From positions 442,832 through 506,831 of the forward strand of contig JABFGC010000002.1 in NCBI GenBank assembly GCA_013112685.1: a stretch of 64,000 nt of DNA. The letters run 5' to 3'. The DNA comes from Chloroflexota bacterium (GTDB taxonomy: Bacteria; Chloroflexota; Anaerolineae; Anaerolineales; Villigracilaceae). Position numbers and translations under genes: made by a program. Below, one piece after another: positions 30,025-38,129 of the stretch. A model generated the notes under the pieces. That model saw nothing but the letters and a program-made list of their open reading frames with translations. It did no database searches and had not been told where the DNA came from. The first letter of the stretch is position 1, and the number at the start of each line of letters is the position of its first letter.

Positions 30025-30762
30025 TCATCTCGTCACGACATTCTTTGCCGGGCGGTCTTTTACCAGGAATGGAATGTAAAGGATGAACAAAATGGCGAAC
30101 GCTACCAGTTCCAGTTGCGGGATGTACCAGGGCCAGGGGGAGAGGAAATCCATCAGTGTGGGCGAGGGCGGTTTTTCTGCAATGAAGAGATAGTTGCTGC
30201 CGATGGCGCGGTTGACGAAGAAGATAACGACCATGTAGATGTTCGTCCAGATGAAGATGCGTTTGAAAGACCCCAGCGTGGGGCGGAAGCCCTCTACCAC
30301 GGTCATGTAAATGGGAATGGTGATCAGCAAACCGTGCGCGATGAGCGTCTGCATGATGCGGTAGTGCGGAATATCGTACATCGCGCCGTCGGCTGGGGTG
30401 AGGAAAGCCTGCAGCGCGCCGCCAATCCCGAGGAAGTAGGAAAACTCGTAAATGGCGTAATTCCTTGTGAACGCCATGTACACCGTCAGCCAGACCATCA
30501 CACTGCACAAGTGAAGCGGAAGCATGGTCTGGATGTTCCATATTCCCCAATAGACAGACCAGATGTGAAGACCGAATTCATTGACTGCAAGGGCGACCGC
30601 CAGACCCAGCCGCACCCTGTTTTTTTCCTTTTCGCCCCAAACTTTACGAAAATATATGAACGACAGCCAGAATATTGCAAAGGCTGCCACGATGGTCAAA
30701 TGCTTGACCCCGAAAATCTGCAAGGGGGTATCGGTGGGTTCGACAGAAAATAATTCAAACAT
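30025..30762 (-). CDS. YwaF-type integral membrane protein (TIGR02206)
   Basis: A 245-residue polytopic membrane protein with about six hydrophobic helices. It matches the YwaF/TIGR02206 group: charged N-terminus, HLTIVAAFAIFWLSFIYF, then NEFGLHIWSVYWG, a central LPLHLCSVMVWLTVYMA, and conserved aromatic pairs later (GIGGALQAFLTP). The biochemical function of the family is not established. The start at 30762 follows GGAGGCTGGC. It sits between the esterase and ybaK genes with no obvious functional link. Confidence 0.8.
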   Translation of the reverse strand: MFELFSVEPTDTPLQIFGVKHLTIVAAFAIFWLSFIYFRKVWGEKEKNRVRLGLAVALAVNEFGLHIWSVYWGIWNIQTMLPLHLCSVMVWLTVYMAFTRNYAIYEFSYFLGIGGALQAFLTPADGAMYDIPHYRIMQTLIAHGLLITIPIYMTVVEGFRPTLGSFKRIFIWTNIYMVVIFFVNRAIGSNYLFIAEKPPSPTLMDFLSPWPWYIPQLELVAFAILFILYIPFLVKDRPAKNVVTR

Positions 30763-30790
30763 GCCAGCCTCCGAGAGAAAATTCCTGGGT

Positions 30791-31268
30791 TTACTTCACG
30801 GTTACGATTTTTCCACCCGTCATTTTTTGCAGGTCTTCCGTTTTCAACTCGAAAATCGCATTGGGCGTCCCTGCTGCCGCCCAAATGGTTTGGAATTGCA
30901 GAAAGTCTTCATCGAGATACGTCTCCATCGGCTGGGCGTGACCGATGGGCGGAACGCCGCCGATGGCGAAGCCTGTCACTGTGCGGACGAAATCCGCATC
31001 CGCTTTGCCGATGGGCTCGCCCGCATATTCGCTGATGCGCTTTTCGTTGACGCGGTTCGGGACCCGACGTCAGCACCAGGATCGGCTTTCCGCTCGTCCT
31101 GCCGCGAAAGATCAGCGACTTGACGATCTGTCCCAATTCACAGCCTGCCCGGTCGGCGGCCTCCTGCGCCGTGCGCGTGGACTCGGTGTGTTCGATCACG
31201 GTATAGGAATATCCCAACGCATTGAGCAGGTCTTGTATCTTATGTGCGGTAGGAGAAAGGGTTGCCAT
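30791..31268 (-). CDS. YbaK/EbsC aminoacyl-tRNA deacylase, frameshifted
   Basis: YbaK-superfamily protein, a trans-acting editing factor that removes wrong amino acids from tRNA. The N-terminal part (TVIEHTESTRTAQEAADRAG, then ELGQIVKSLIFRG) and the C-terminal part (TGFAIGGVPPIGHAQPMETY, then AAGTPNAIFELKTEDLQKM) are both conserved. One extra base near 31066 (a GGGACCC run) breaks the frame; corrected, it reads VLTSGPNRVNEKRISEYAG and about 158 residues. The start at 31268 has no Shine-Dalgarno sequence, but a TATAAT lies exactly 6 nt upstream. It is divergent from the methyltransferase gene, with only 20 bp between the two start codons. Confidence 0.88.
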
Positions 31269-31288
31269 TGCCCAATTATAATTGTGGA
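31269..31288. promoter_or_regulatory. Divergent leaderless promoter module 1
   Basis: The 20-bp gap reads, from CAT to ATG, 6 nt, ATTATAAT, 6 nt. Both strands have TATAAT (minus 31280-31275, plus 31277-31282), overlapping by 4 bp, each 6 nt from its start codon. The same layout occurs at 54335-54354. Confidence 0.65.
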
Positions 31289-31981
31289 ATGCCTACACAA
31301 GAAGAAATCTATAAAACTGAAGGGGATAAATACGAAGCCCTGATCGCGCGCGAGGACTATCAGGGAAATATTTTGAAGTCCCTGCGTGAGATCGCTTCGT
31401 TGGAAAACCGCCTCGTTCTGGACCTCGGGGCTGGCACCGGACGATTAGCCTGTTTGCTCGCTCCATACGCGGCCCGCATCCGCGCCTTCGATGTTTCCGA
31501 AGAGATGCTGCGCGTTTGCCGCGAAAAACTTACCGCCAGCGGGTTGACCAACTGGCAGGCGGATGTCGCCGACCATCGTCAACTGCCCGTTGCGGACCAC
31601 TCCGCCGATTTGGTCGTCTCCGGCTGGAGCGTGAGTTACCTTGCGGCTTGGAATCCCAAAACGTGGCGCGAGGAATTGCAGAAATGGCTGGATGAAATGA
31701 AGCGCGTCCTCAAACCAGGCGGTTTTATCGTCCTGTTCGAGTCGCTTGGCACAGGCACCGAGACGCCCATCCAACTGGAGCACCTCAAAGACTTTTATCC
31801 CTGGCTCGATGAGGTTGGCTTCCAAAACAAGTGGATTCGCACCGACTACAAATTCGAGTCCCTGGCGGAAGCCGAACAACTCTCCCGCTTTTTCTTTGGG
31901 GATGAATTGGGGGAGAAAGTGAAGAAAAACAATTGGGTGATCCTGCCCGAATGCACGGGCGTATGGTGGAAGCAGGTGTAG
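31289..31981 (+). CDS. Class I SAM-dependent methyltransferase
   Basis: A 230-residue methyltransferase. The SAM-binding motif I is VLDLGAGTGRLACLLAP (about 47-63), followed by motif II acidic AFDVSEEMLRVC, the motif IV region SADLVVSGWSVSYL, and the post-motif LKPGGFIVLFESLGTGTETP. Substrate cannot be told from sequence; the form resembles small-molecule or ubiE-like methylases. The start is ATG at 31289, with no Shine-Dalgarno sequence and a TATAAT 6 nt upstream; an alternative upstream TTG would run into ybaK and is rejected. It is divergent from ybaK. Confidence 0.88.
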   Translation: MPTQEEIYKTEGDKYEALIAREDYQGNILKSLREIASLENRLVLDLGAGTGRLACLLAPYAARIRAFDVSEEMLRVCREKLTASGLTNWQADVADHRQLPVADHSADLVVSGWSVSYLAAWNPKTWREELQKWLDEMKRVLKPGGFIVLFESLGTGTETPIQLEHLKDFYPWLDEVGFQNKWIRTDYKFESLAEAEQLSRFFFGDELGEKVKKNNWVILPECTGVWWKQV

Positions 31982-32000
31982 GACAGATTGCCAATTTGTC

Positions 32001-32558
32001 CTACTGCCTCTTGAACCCGTTCTTGATCGCCATCGCCAGCCCGACCAGAATCAACAGGACGCTCGCCGCCGCAAACAGCCATTTGACCGTGCTGAACAGA
32101 AACAGCAACCACGCCAACGCAACAGGCTTGGAAGGATACATCGAAAGCATGGTCACGATGTTGAGGTTTTCCAGCAGGTCGAAGAACCACGCTCCCAGCG
32201 GCATGACGTTGAGTTTCATCATCGGGCTGTTGGGCGAAAAGCCGCGCTGGAACAGCCATGAAATGAGCAAACCGAACGCAAACAAATAGATGATGGGGTA
32301 GACGATGTCCACCGTCAATTCCACGTTGCGGTAGAACGGCCGTCCGAACTCCCCGTATTTTTCGATCATGGCGAACATTTCATCCGGCGTGGCGAACAGC
32401 ATCAGGTCGAGCGGTTGGATGCCGCCCTGCCCGCCCTGCATCAACCCGCCGATCAGCGGCATGACGAAGCCCGCAAAGAACAGATCCAGAGCCAGCAGGA
32501 CCAGCACCAGCCAGCCCCGCGCCCAGTGATAAAAACGGTTCGAAAGATTTTGCAGCAT
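32001..32558 (-). CDS. Membrane protein of unknown function
   Basis: A 185-residue protein not recognised as a named family. Four hydrophobic helices are visible: residues about 12-35, 80-103, 127-147 and 150-178. Between the first two lies a soluble stretch with GGLMQGGQGGIQPLDLMLF and an acidic segment. The helix spacing and C-terminal basic tail (KNGFKRQ) suggest a small polytopic inner-membrane protein. The ATG at 32558 follows GGAGGCGCT. It lies between the methyltransferase and Nudix genes without a clear functional link. Confidence 0.7.
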   Translation of the reverse strand: MLQNLSNRFYHWARGWLVLVLLALDLFFAGFVMPLIGGLMQGGQGGIQPLDLMLFATPDEMFAMIEKYGEFGRPFYRNVELTVDIVYPIIYLFAFGLLISWLFQRGFSPNSPMMKLNVMPLGAWFFDLLENLNIVTMLSMYPSKPVALAWLLFLFSTVKWLFAAASVLLILVGLAMAIKNGFKRQ

Positions 32559-32577
32559 AGCGCCTCCATGAATATTT

Positions 32578-32654
32578 CAAGCGACAGTCACTTCCCGGCG
32601 GCTGTCGCTTGCCTCAAATAAAACACGCCGCCCGGAGTTTGGTGGCGTGTTTTA
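32578..32654 (-). terminator. Two hairpins ending the Nudix transcript
   Basis: AAAACACGCC pairs with GGCGTGTTTT (32619-32654), and CAAGCGACAG pairs with CTGTCGCTTG (32578-32612). The first is close to the Nudix stop and has T-rich flanks. Confidence 0.6.
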
Positions 32655-32659
32655 TGACC

Positions 32660-33124
32660 TTATTTCATCAGAGCGCCACCGCCCAGGAGCGCATCCTCCA
32701 CGCGGGCTTTGTGCTCGCCGTGCATCGGCATGGATTCCATTTCCGCCAGCGAGAACCAGCCGAAGGCGGTTGTTTCGTCGCTCAAGCCGGGTTCGCCGTC
32801 CACGATCTCCGCTTCAAAGCACAGCACGACAATGAAGACCTTGGTTCCATCGGGATAAATGACCAACTGATCCGGGTTGCTGTACACCCCGACCAGCCGC
32901 TTCGCGCGCACGGTCAAGCCTGTCTCTTCGGACACTTCTCTTTCGCACGCTTCCGCCGCGCTCTCGCCGGGCTCCATCCGTCCGCCGGGCAGGCACCAGC
33001 GTCCATTGTCGGTGCGTTGGGTGAGCAGGACTTTTTTGCGCGCCTCATCGAAGATGACCGCGCAGCAGCCTGTGCGTAATTCGCCTTCCTTTCCCAGTCG
33101 AGGTCCGTAGAATAGTTGGGTCAT
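32660..33124 (-). CDS. Nudix hydrolase
   Basis: A 154-residue Nudix protein, which hydrolyses nucleoside diphosphates linked to another moiety. The complete Nudix box is present, G-x5-E-x7-REVSEETGL, read in GGRMEPGESAAEACE plus REVSEETGL, near residues 50-72. The preceding strand has RTDNGRWCLPGGR. The substrate is not evident; the size fits ADP-ribose or oxidised-nucleotide pyrophosphatases. The start is ATG at 33124. Its ribosome-binding site GGAGG lies inside the 3' arm of a palindrome (33130-33161), which may limit translation. Pirin is the upstream gene, 44 bp away. Confidence 0.92.
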   Translation of the reverse strand: MTQLFYGPRLGKEGELRTGCCAVIFDEARKKVLLTQRTDNGRWCLPGGRMEPGESAAEACEREVSEETGLTVRAKRLVGVYSNPDQLVIYPDGTKVFIVVLCFEAEIVDGEPGLSDETTAFGWFSLAEMESMPMHGEHKARVEDALLGGGALMK

Positions 33125-33129
33125 AATCA

Positions 33130-33161
33130 AACCTCCGAAGTCTTCAAGACCTCGGAGGTCT
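33130..33161. repeat. Palindrome ACCTCCGA...TCGGAGGT over the Nudix ribosome-binding site
   Basis: ACCTCCGAAGTCTT faces AAGACCTCGGAGGT, and the minus-strand arm contains the Nudix Shine-Dalgarno sequence. A palindrome of the same design (AGACCTGACAGGTTTT / AAAACCTGTCAGGTCT) is at 62737-62769. Confidence 0.7.
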
Positions 33162-33167
33162 AGCTCC

Positions 33168-34010
33168 TTATGGTTTGATGAACGTTCCTTCGCGCAGTTC
33201 GCGCAGGGTTTGTTCAATCTCTTCGCGGGTATTCATCACGAAGGGACCGTAGGGGAAGATAGGCTCTTTGAACGGCGCGCCCGCTATGAGCATGAAGCGT
33301 ACGCCCGCCTCGGTCTTGACTTCGACCTGGTCGCCGTCATCCTCGAACACCACCATGCTGACGGATTCTATCGCCTCGCCGGAAAACTCACCCGTGCCGT
33401 CGAACACGTAGGCGAGGACGGTGTGTCCGCTTGGAGTGGGGTAAACCAATCGGGAACCAGGCGCCAGCTTCACGTCCATGTAAAGAGGCGAGGCGGCGAT
33501 CTCCGTCACGGGTCCGCGGACTCCATCCACTTCCCCTGCCACGAGGCGGATGGTCGCCCCATCCTTTTCGATGACGGGGATGGTTTCGGCGCTCACTTCC
33601 TGGTAGCGCGGCTGGCTCATCTTTTGCGCGGCGGGCAGGTTGACCCATAGTTGAAAGCCGTAGATGTTGCCGCTTGCGCTCCTTTGCGGCATCTCTTCGT
33701 GCAGGATGCCGCGCCCGCTCGTCATCCATTGAACGTCGCCCTCGCCGATGACGCCCTGATTACCGAGACTGTCGCGGTGGCGGACAGTGCCTTCGAGCAT
33801 GTACGTGACAGTTTCGATACCGCGATGCGGGTGGGTGGGGAAGCCGCGGATGGGTCCTTCGAGCGGGTTGTTGAAGGCGAAGTGGTCGAAAAGCAGAAAA
33901 GGATCATAATCGTTACTTTGGCGCGGGGCGATGGAGCGCCTCAATAAAACGCCTGCGCCTTCGATTACGAGTTGGGGTTCGATCACGTGAAAGATGGTTC
34001 GATTCTTCAT
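33168..34010 (-). CDS. Pirin family protein
   Basis: A 280-residue two-cupin protein. The N-terminal pirin cupin keeps the metal ligands: FPTHPHRGIETVTYMLEG, then HRDSLGNQGVIGEGDVQWM, then GRGILHEEMP, which gives the His/His/His/Glu set of pirins. The C-terminal cupin is also recognisable (MVVFEDDGDQVEV, AGAPFKEPIFPYGPFVMNT). Bacterial pirins have been linked to quercetinase activity or regulation, and the exact role here is unknown. The ATG at 34010 has no strong Shine-Dalgarno site. It precedes the Nudix gene and may be co-transcribed with it. Confidence 0.92.
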   Translation of the reverse strand: MKNRTIFHVIEPQLVIEGAGVLLRRSIAPRQSNDYDPFLLFDHFAFNNPLEGPIRGFPTHPHRGIETVTYMLEGTVRHRDSLGNQGVIGEGDVQWMTSGRGILHEEMPQRSASGNIYGFQLWVNLPAAQKMSQPRYQEVSAETIPVIEKDGATIRLVAGEVDGVRGPVTEIAASPLYMDVKLAPGSRLVYPTPSGHTVLAYVFDGTGEFSGEAIESVSMVVFEDDGDQVEVKTEAGVRFMLIAGAPFKEPIFPYGPFVMNTREEIEQTLRELREGTFIKP

Positions 34011-34044
34011 GCAGAATATGATGACCCAGGCAATGCGGATATTA

Positions 34045-34190
34045 CTTACCCACCTTACGCGAAAAACCGTCATGAGCCAAGCCGCCAATTTTTTTCACCC
34101 TTTCCTGGCGACTTGGGGTTCAAAAAGGGGGCGCCTGCGTAACGTGAGGCACTCACTTACGTAGTAAGGGCGACCTGTCGGGATCGCTTT
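34045..34190. repeat. TTACGC-ended palindromic element, copy 3
   Basis: CACCTTACGCGAAAAACCGTC at the left and CGCCTGCGTAACGTGAGG at the right frame an inner pair of GAGCCAAGCCGCCA and TGGCGACTTGGGGTT. A second TTACG-ended piece with GGGCGACC follows to about 34190. Related to 6623-6762 and 8776-8884. Confidence 0.7.
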
Positions 34191-34200
34191 GGCACGTGGG

Positions 34201-34530
34201 TCAATCCACGATGAAAAGCCTGGCGCCAATCTCGGTATGGGAACGGTGCGGTTCGGCGTCGTCTGCCACTTGATAACTCATGCCGGGTTTGAGCGTGAAC
34301 GTGCGCCCATCCTCGAGTTCGGTGTGAAGTTCACCTTCGAGGCACAGCAGGATATGTCCCTTCGCGCACCAATGATCCGCGAAATAGCCGGGCGTGTACT
34401 CGACCATGCGGACGCGGATGTTCCCGAAATGCCGGGTGCGCCAATACGCCATCCCGCGTTCTCCCTTGTGCTCAGTGCGTTCGACCTGCGACCAATCCGT
34501 CGTACCGAAAGGGATATCTGACATTTGCAT
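34201..34530 (-). CDS. Small cupin-fold protein
   Basis: A 109-residue cupin. Characteristic segments are YWRTRHFGNIRVRMVEYTPG and a metal-site loop FADHWCAKGHILLCLEGEL, then LKPGMSYQVADDAEPHRS, matching the DHCW-motif cupin group. Metal ligands would be the His of DHWC and GHI and the His of EPHRS. The start is ATG at 34530, preceded by AAGGAG with a 6-nt spacer, giving MQMSDIPFG; a longer start is not supported. Function beyond metal binding is unknown. Confidence 0.82.
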   Translation of the reverse strand: MQMSDIPFGTTDWSQVERTEHKGERGMAYWRTRHFGNIRVRMVEYTPGYFADHWCAKGHILLCLEGELHTELEDGRTFTLKPGMSYQVADDAEPHRSHTEIGARLFIVD

Positions 34531-34586
34531 GTACGACTCCTTTTCGTCAGTTGACATGAGGTTTTGTTTCCAAATGAAGGTGCTCC

Positions 34587-35036
34587 CTACGTCAAATGCC
34601 TTTGTTCGCCGACCGCATAGGCTTCGGCTATCCAGCCTGCAAAATCGGAGTCGAGGTCTTCCTCCGAATGCAGGCGAAAATGGTGCAGGTGATTACGCGG
34701 TGAAAACGTTTCGACCTTGTGAAACTTCGGGTGGTCATGCCGCCGGTCGAATATAAAGCCGCCAAGCAGGTGGGACTTGCGCGGATACAGGGAAACAAAC
34801 CGCATACGAACCTGAAACGTGACCCGGGTCTTTTGCGGGATGATGGTCACCGGACCGCAGGCGCGGACCATCCTGGCAAACTTCCGGTAGATTCTGAAGA
34901 CGTGAGGTTCGGAATGCGAGAAAAGCTCTTTCAGGCTGAATTTTCCGCAGGAGTGCCATTGGTTTGCCGTCGTGAACTTTTCGCCGCAAATCGGGCATTG
35001 CCATAAAGGTTTGGAGGACGTCTTCGGCTCCGGCAT
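34587..35036 (-). CDS. DUF5655-like protein with zinc ribbon
   Basis: A 149-residue protein. An N-terminal zinc-ribbon-like motif CPICGEKFTTANQWHSCG is followed by the domain seen in DUF5655 proteins (FSLKELFSHSEPHVFRIYRKF, then IIPQKTRVTFQVRMRFVSLYP and DHPKFHKVETFSPRNHLHHF). The family has no established activity. The start is ATG at 35036 with GAAGGA upstream. It is divergent from nnrD. Confidence 0.82.
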   Translation of the reverse strand: MPEPKTSSKPLWQCPICGEKFTTANQWHSCGKFSLKELFSHSEPHVFRIYRKFARMVRACGPVTIIPQKTRVTFQVRMRFVSLYPRKSHLLGGFIFDRRHDHPKFHKVETFSPRNHLHHFRLHSEEDLDSDFAGWIAEAYAVGEQRHLT

Positions 35037-35195
35037 TGCTGTTCCTTCAATTGCACGGGCAGACTTGCTGCCCGCTGCCTGTTTCTGAAACTCGAGCGCG
35101 CATGGGTTAAAATACCGTAAGCATTATACGCCACGAATACCCCAGGTCAACAACCTGCTAATTTTCGAATCTCGAGTCGCTGACCTCCAAACCCT

Positions 35196-36745
35196 ATGAA
35201 ACTCGTAACCGTCACCCAAATGCGCGCGATTGAAAAGGAAGCCGACTCCAAAGGCGTTTCCTACGCTCAGATGATGGAAAACGCCGGTCGGGGTCTGGCG
35301 GAGATTGTCCATGCTGTTGGGCAGGAAAACGGCTGGGACGTGGTTGCCGGTTTGGTGGGTCCGGGCAACAATGGCGGTGATACGCTCGTCGCGCTCACGT
35401 GGCTGGCGGGCGCGGGCTGGCGCACCCATGCCTATCTCGTCAATCGCAGGACGGGCGACGACCCGTTGATCTCGCGCTATCTCGAAGCGGGTGGCGATAT
35501 TTTCCAGTTTTCCACCGACCCGGATTTCGAGTCGCTGGGCGAGGTCTTGAACGAATCAGCCGTCCTGTTGGATGGCTTGCTTGGCACGGGAATCAAACTT
35601 CCGCTTAAGGAAGAGGCGGCGCTTGTCCTCGGCGGCGCGCGCATCCTCCTTTCCAAAATGGATGCGCCTCCGTTCATCGTTGCCGTGGATTGTCCCTCTG
35701 GCGTGGACTGCGATTCGGGCGCGGCGGCGGATGAAACCCTTCCCGCCGATCTCACGATCACGATGGCGGCGGTCAAACAGGGATTGTTGAAACTGCCCGC
35801 GTTTGAATTTGTCGGCGGGTTGGAGACGGTGGACATTGGCTTGCCGGAGAATCTGACGGCGTGGTCGGCGTTGAAAACCGAGGCGGCGGATTGGGAGATG
35901 GTCTCTGCGCTGATGCCTGAGCGGACGCCCGCCTCTCACAAAGGGACGTTTGGTACGGCTTTCGTGATAGCGGGTTCGACATCCTACACCGGCGCGGCGC
36001 TGCTCGCTGGCAAATCGGCGTATCGTGGCGGGACGGGGCTGGTGGCGATGGCTGTGCCGGAGCCGCCGCACGCCGCGCTCGCGGGTCACATCCCCGAAGC
36101 GATTTGGGTTCCGCCGCCGCACGAAAGTGGATTTATTTCTGAGCTGCTGTCGAAGTGGTATTGAAGAATTTGGAACGCGCCACGGCTTTGTTGATCGGTC
36201 CTGGCTTGGGGGCTCATCCGTCCACGAAATCGTTTATGGAAAAGTTACTGCCATCTATCACCATTCCGTTGGTGATTGATGCGGATGCCTTGCGTCACCT
36301 CGCGCAATTCCCCTCTCTGCTCGGCGGAGGATCGGGAGTGAGGGTCTACACTCCGCACCCCGGCGAAATGTCCGCATTGACGGGGTTATCCCGCGAAGAG
36401 ATTCAATCTGACCGGGAAGCCGTTGCGGAAAAGTACGCGCGTGAATGGGGGCATGTCATTGTGTTGAAAGGCGCCTTCACCGTCATTGCCGCGCCGGATG
36501 GACGTGTGACGGTCATTCCGGTTGCCACGCCCGCCCTTGCCCGCGCCGGGACGGGGGACGTGCTGGCAGGGCTGATCATCGGTCTCCGCGCTCAAGGTTT
36601 GGACGCGTTCGACGCCGCCGTTGCGGGCACATTCATCCATGCGCAGGCGGGATTGTTCGCCGCCGAAACGCTTGGCACGACCGCTTCCGTGCTGGCAAGC
36701 GACGTGCTGGATGCCATCCCCGATGTCATTGCCGAATTGGAATGA
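35196..36745 (+). CDS. nnrD: Bifunctional NAD(P)H-hydrate epimerase/dehydratase, frameshifted
   Basis: Metabolite-repair enzyme: the N-terminal domain epimerises hydrated NAD(P)H (MENAGRGLAE, GLVGPGNNGGDTLVAL, then VDCPSGVDCDSG), and the C-terminal kinase-like domain dehydrates it (GTAFVIAGSTSYTGAALL, GLVAMAVPEPP, YTPHPGEMSALTGLS, and the terminal ARAGTGDVLAGLIIGL with the catalytic Asp). One missing base near 36141 (needed to read SEAAVEVVLKNLERATALL) breaks the frame. Corrected length is 516, the usual NnrE-NnrD fusion size. Start is ATG at 35196 with no clear Shine-Dalgarno sequence. It is the only gene between the DUF5655 protein and the repeat array. Confidence 0.92.
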
Positions 36746-36822
36746 AGCCGGGAATGGCTAAAAGGATGCGGAAGCCGCACAGTTACGGAGTTTTTGAGTT
36801 TTCCTCTCCATAGGCTCGGACT

Positions 36823-36997
36823 CCGCAAGTTCTACTTGCGGAATTCGAGAAGTAGAACTTCTGGACTCCTTTTCATCCTTGCAAGTTCTACTTGCGGAAT
36901 TCCAGAAGTAGAACTTCTGGACTCCTTTTTTCATCCTTGCAAGTTCTACTTGCGGAATTCCAGAAGTGGAACTTCTGGACTCCTTTTTCATCCTTGC
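36823..36997. repeat. Tandem array of about 57-bp units, each a double hairpin
   Basis: Three units begin at 36825, 36881 and 36939 (spacing 56 and 58 bp). Each contains hairpin A, CCGCAAG-TTCTA-CTTGCGG, the spacer AATTC, hairpin B, CCAGAAG-TAGAA-CTTCTGG (first copy GAGAAG), and a tail ACTCCTTTTTCATCCTTG. The third unit has TGGAA for TAGAA. Both hairpins share the loop sequence TTCTA or its complement. Confidence 0.9.
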
Positions 36998-37007
36998 ATC
37001 TGAAATA

Positions 37008-37041
37008 AAAAGAGGCTTCCTTTCGGAAGACCTCTTTCACT
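37008..37041 (-). terminator. Terminator of the SPFH-HTH gene
   Basis: AGAGGCTTCC pairs with GGAAGACCTCT, with A/T-rich flanks, 20 nt after the stop codon. Confidence 0.75.
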
Positions 37042-37060
37042 AATCTCCAATCACTATTCT

Positions 37061-38098
37061 CTAACTATTCATAAACGCTTCAAGGTTATCCTTGCTGATG
37101 CGGTACGCCTTGCCGACTTTCTTCGCCTTCAGGCTGCCATCCTTGATGGCTTCAAGGATGTCGTCCTCGGTCACCTTCATGAACTGTGCGGCTTCCGCCG
37201 GGGTCATGATGTCCGGCATTTTCGCGCCGCCTGCCGCCCCGGCGCCGGGAGTCTGATATCCGCCTTGCAATGCCTGCCCCATGATGTTGCCGATACCCAT
37301 GCCCGCGCCAATCCCGGCGGTAAGACCTGCGCCGCCGCCTTCGTTCTGAGCCGCATCGCGCATGGCATCCGCCGCTTGCAGTTGGGTGTAGGTCGCCATA
37401 TCGAGCATGCCCATATCGCGCAGTTCCTGGGCGGACTTTTCGCTCGGCTTGAGGTTGCCGATGTAGAAGGTCTTGAGCGTCAAGCCAATCGCTTCGAAAT
37501 CTTCCTTCGACTTTGCGCGCACCGCCGCGCCGATTTCCTCGGTCAGACCGATCATCTCCGGCACGGAGTTCTTGGCGCCGGTTTCGCCGAGCACGTCTTG
37601 CAATTTGGAGAGCAGCATGGTGCGCAGGCGTTCTTCGATGTCGCTGGTGCGGTAGGTATGCTGGACGCCCACGATCTGGGTCACGAACTGCTGCGGGTCC
37701 TTTACCTGGAAGGAATAGGTTCCAAATCCCTGCAACAGCGCCACACCCAAGCCCATGCCGGGGTTGCGGACGATGATCGGCTGCGGCGTGCCCCATTTTT
37801 TATTCGCAAATTCCTTTTTGGAGACGAAATACACTTCCGCGGGGAACGGCGTGCGGTCGTTGAACGCCTTGCCGATGAGATCAATCAGCATCGGGATGTT
37901 CGCCGTGGCGATGGTGTGACGTCCCGGTTTGAACACGTCCAGCGCGTTGCCGTCACGATAGAACACCGCCCACTGGCTCTCGCGCACGATCACCTGCGAA
38001 CCGACGCGGTAATCCCCGATGCCCTCCTCGGGAAAGCGATGGACGATCTCATCGCTCATTTCGTTAGCATATTCAATGACATCAAAAATCCTGGCCAT
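37061..38098 (-). CDS. SPFH-domain protein fused to a C-terminal helix-turn-helix
   Basis: A 345-residue protein. The N-terminal two thirds match the YdjI/'virion core' SPFH group: VHRFPEEGIGDYRVGSQVIVRESQWAVFY, then RDGNALDVFKPGRHTI, and a long helical SPFH region (ERLRTMLLSKLQDVLGETG, then EDFEAIGLTLKTFYIGN). A Gly/Ala-rich stretch (about 260-297) follows. Residues about 297-345 are an excisionase/MerR-like HTH (MTPAEAAQFMKVTEDDILEA, then SLKAKKVGKAYRISKDNLEAFM), where relatives usually have a zinc ribbon. It may bind DNA or act as an adaptor. Start: ATG at 38098 with AAGGAGAATAAAC; promoter at 38130-38158. Confidence 0.85.
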   Translation of the reverse strand: MARIFDVIEYANEMSDEIVHRFPEEGIGDYRVGSQVIVRESQWAVFYRDGNALDVFKPGRHTIATANIPMLIDLIGKAFNDRTPFPAEVYFVSKKEFANKKWGTPQPIIVRNPGMGLGVALLQGFGTYSFQVKDPQQFVTQIVGVQHTYRTSDIEERLRTMLLSKLQDVLGETGAKNSVPEMIGLTEEIGAAVRAKSKEDFEAIGLTLKTFYIGNLKPSEKSAQELRDMGMLDMATYTQLQAADAMRDAAQNEGGGAGLTAGIGAGMGIGNIMGQALQGGYQTPGAGAAGGAKMPDIMTPAEAAQFMKVTEDDILEAIKDGSLKAKKVGKAYRISKDNLEAFMNS

Positions 38099-38129
38099 GT
38101 TTATTCTCCTTGTGATGAACAACGGTTCG

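Larger units (their letters stand above)
36746..37060. other. Intergenic region, 315 bp, filled by repeats
   Basis: No gene is supported. It holds the direct-repeat array at 36823-36997 and the terminator at 37008-37041. Both strands are open here only because the repeat is palindromic, so these frames are not taken as genes. Confidence 0.7.

Noticed and set aside
36823..36997. CRISPR array
   Set aside because: Units are contiguous with no unique spacers and contain two hairpins; there are no cas genes.
36758..37003. Small proteins encoded by the double-hairpin array on both strands
   Set aside because: Both frames are open only because the units are palindromic, and no ribosome-binding site or non-repetitive sequence supports them.
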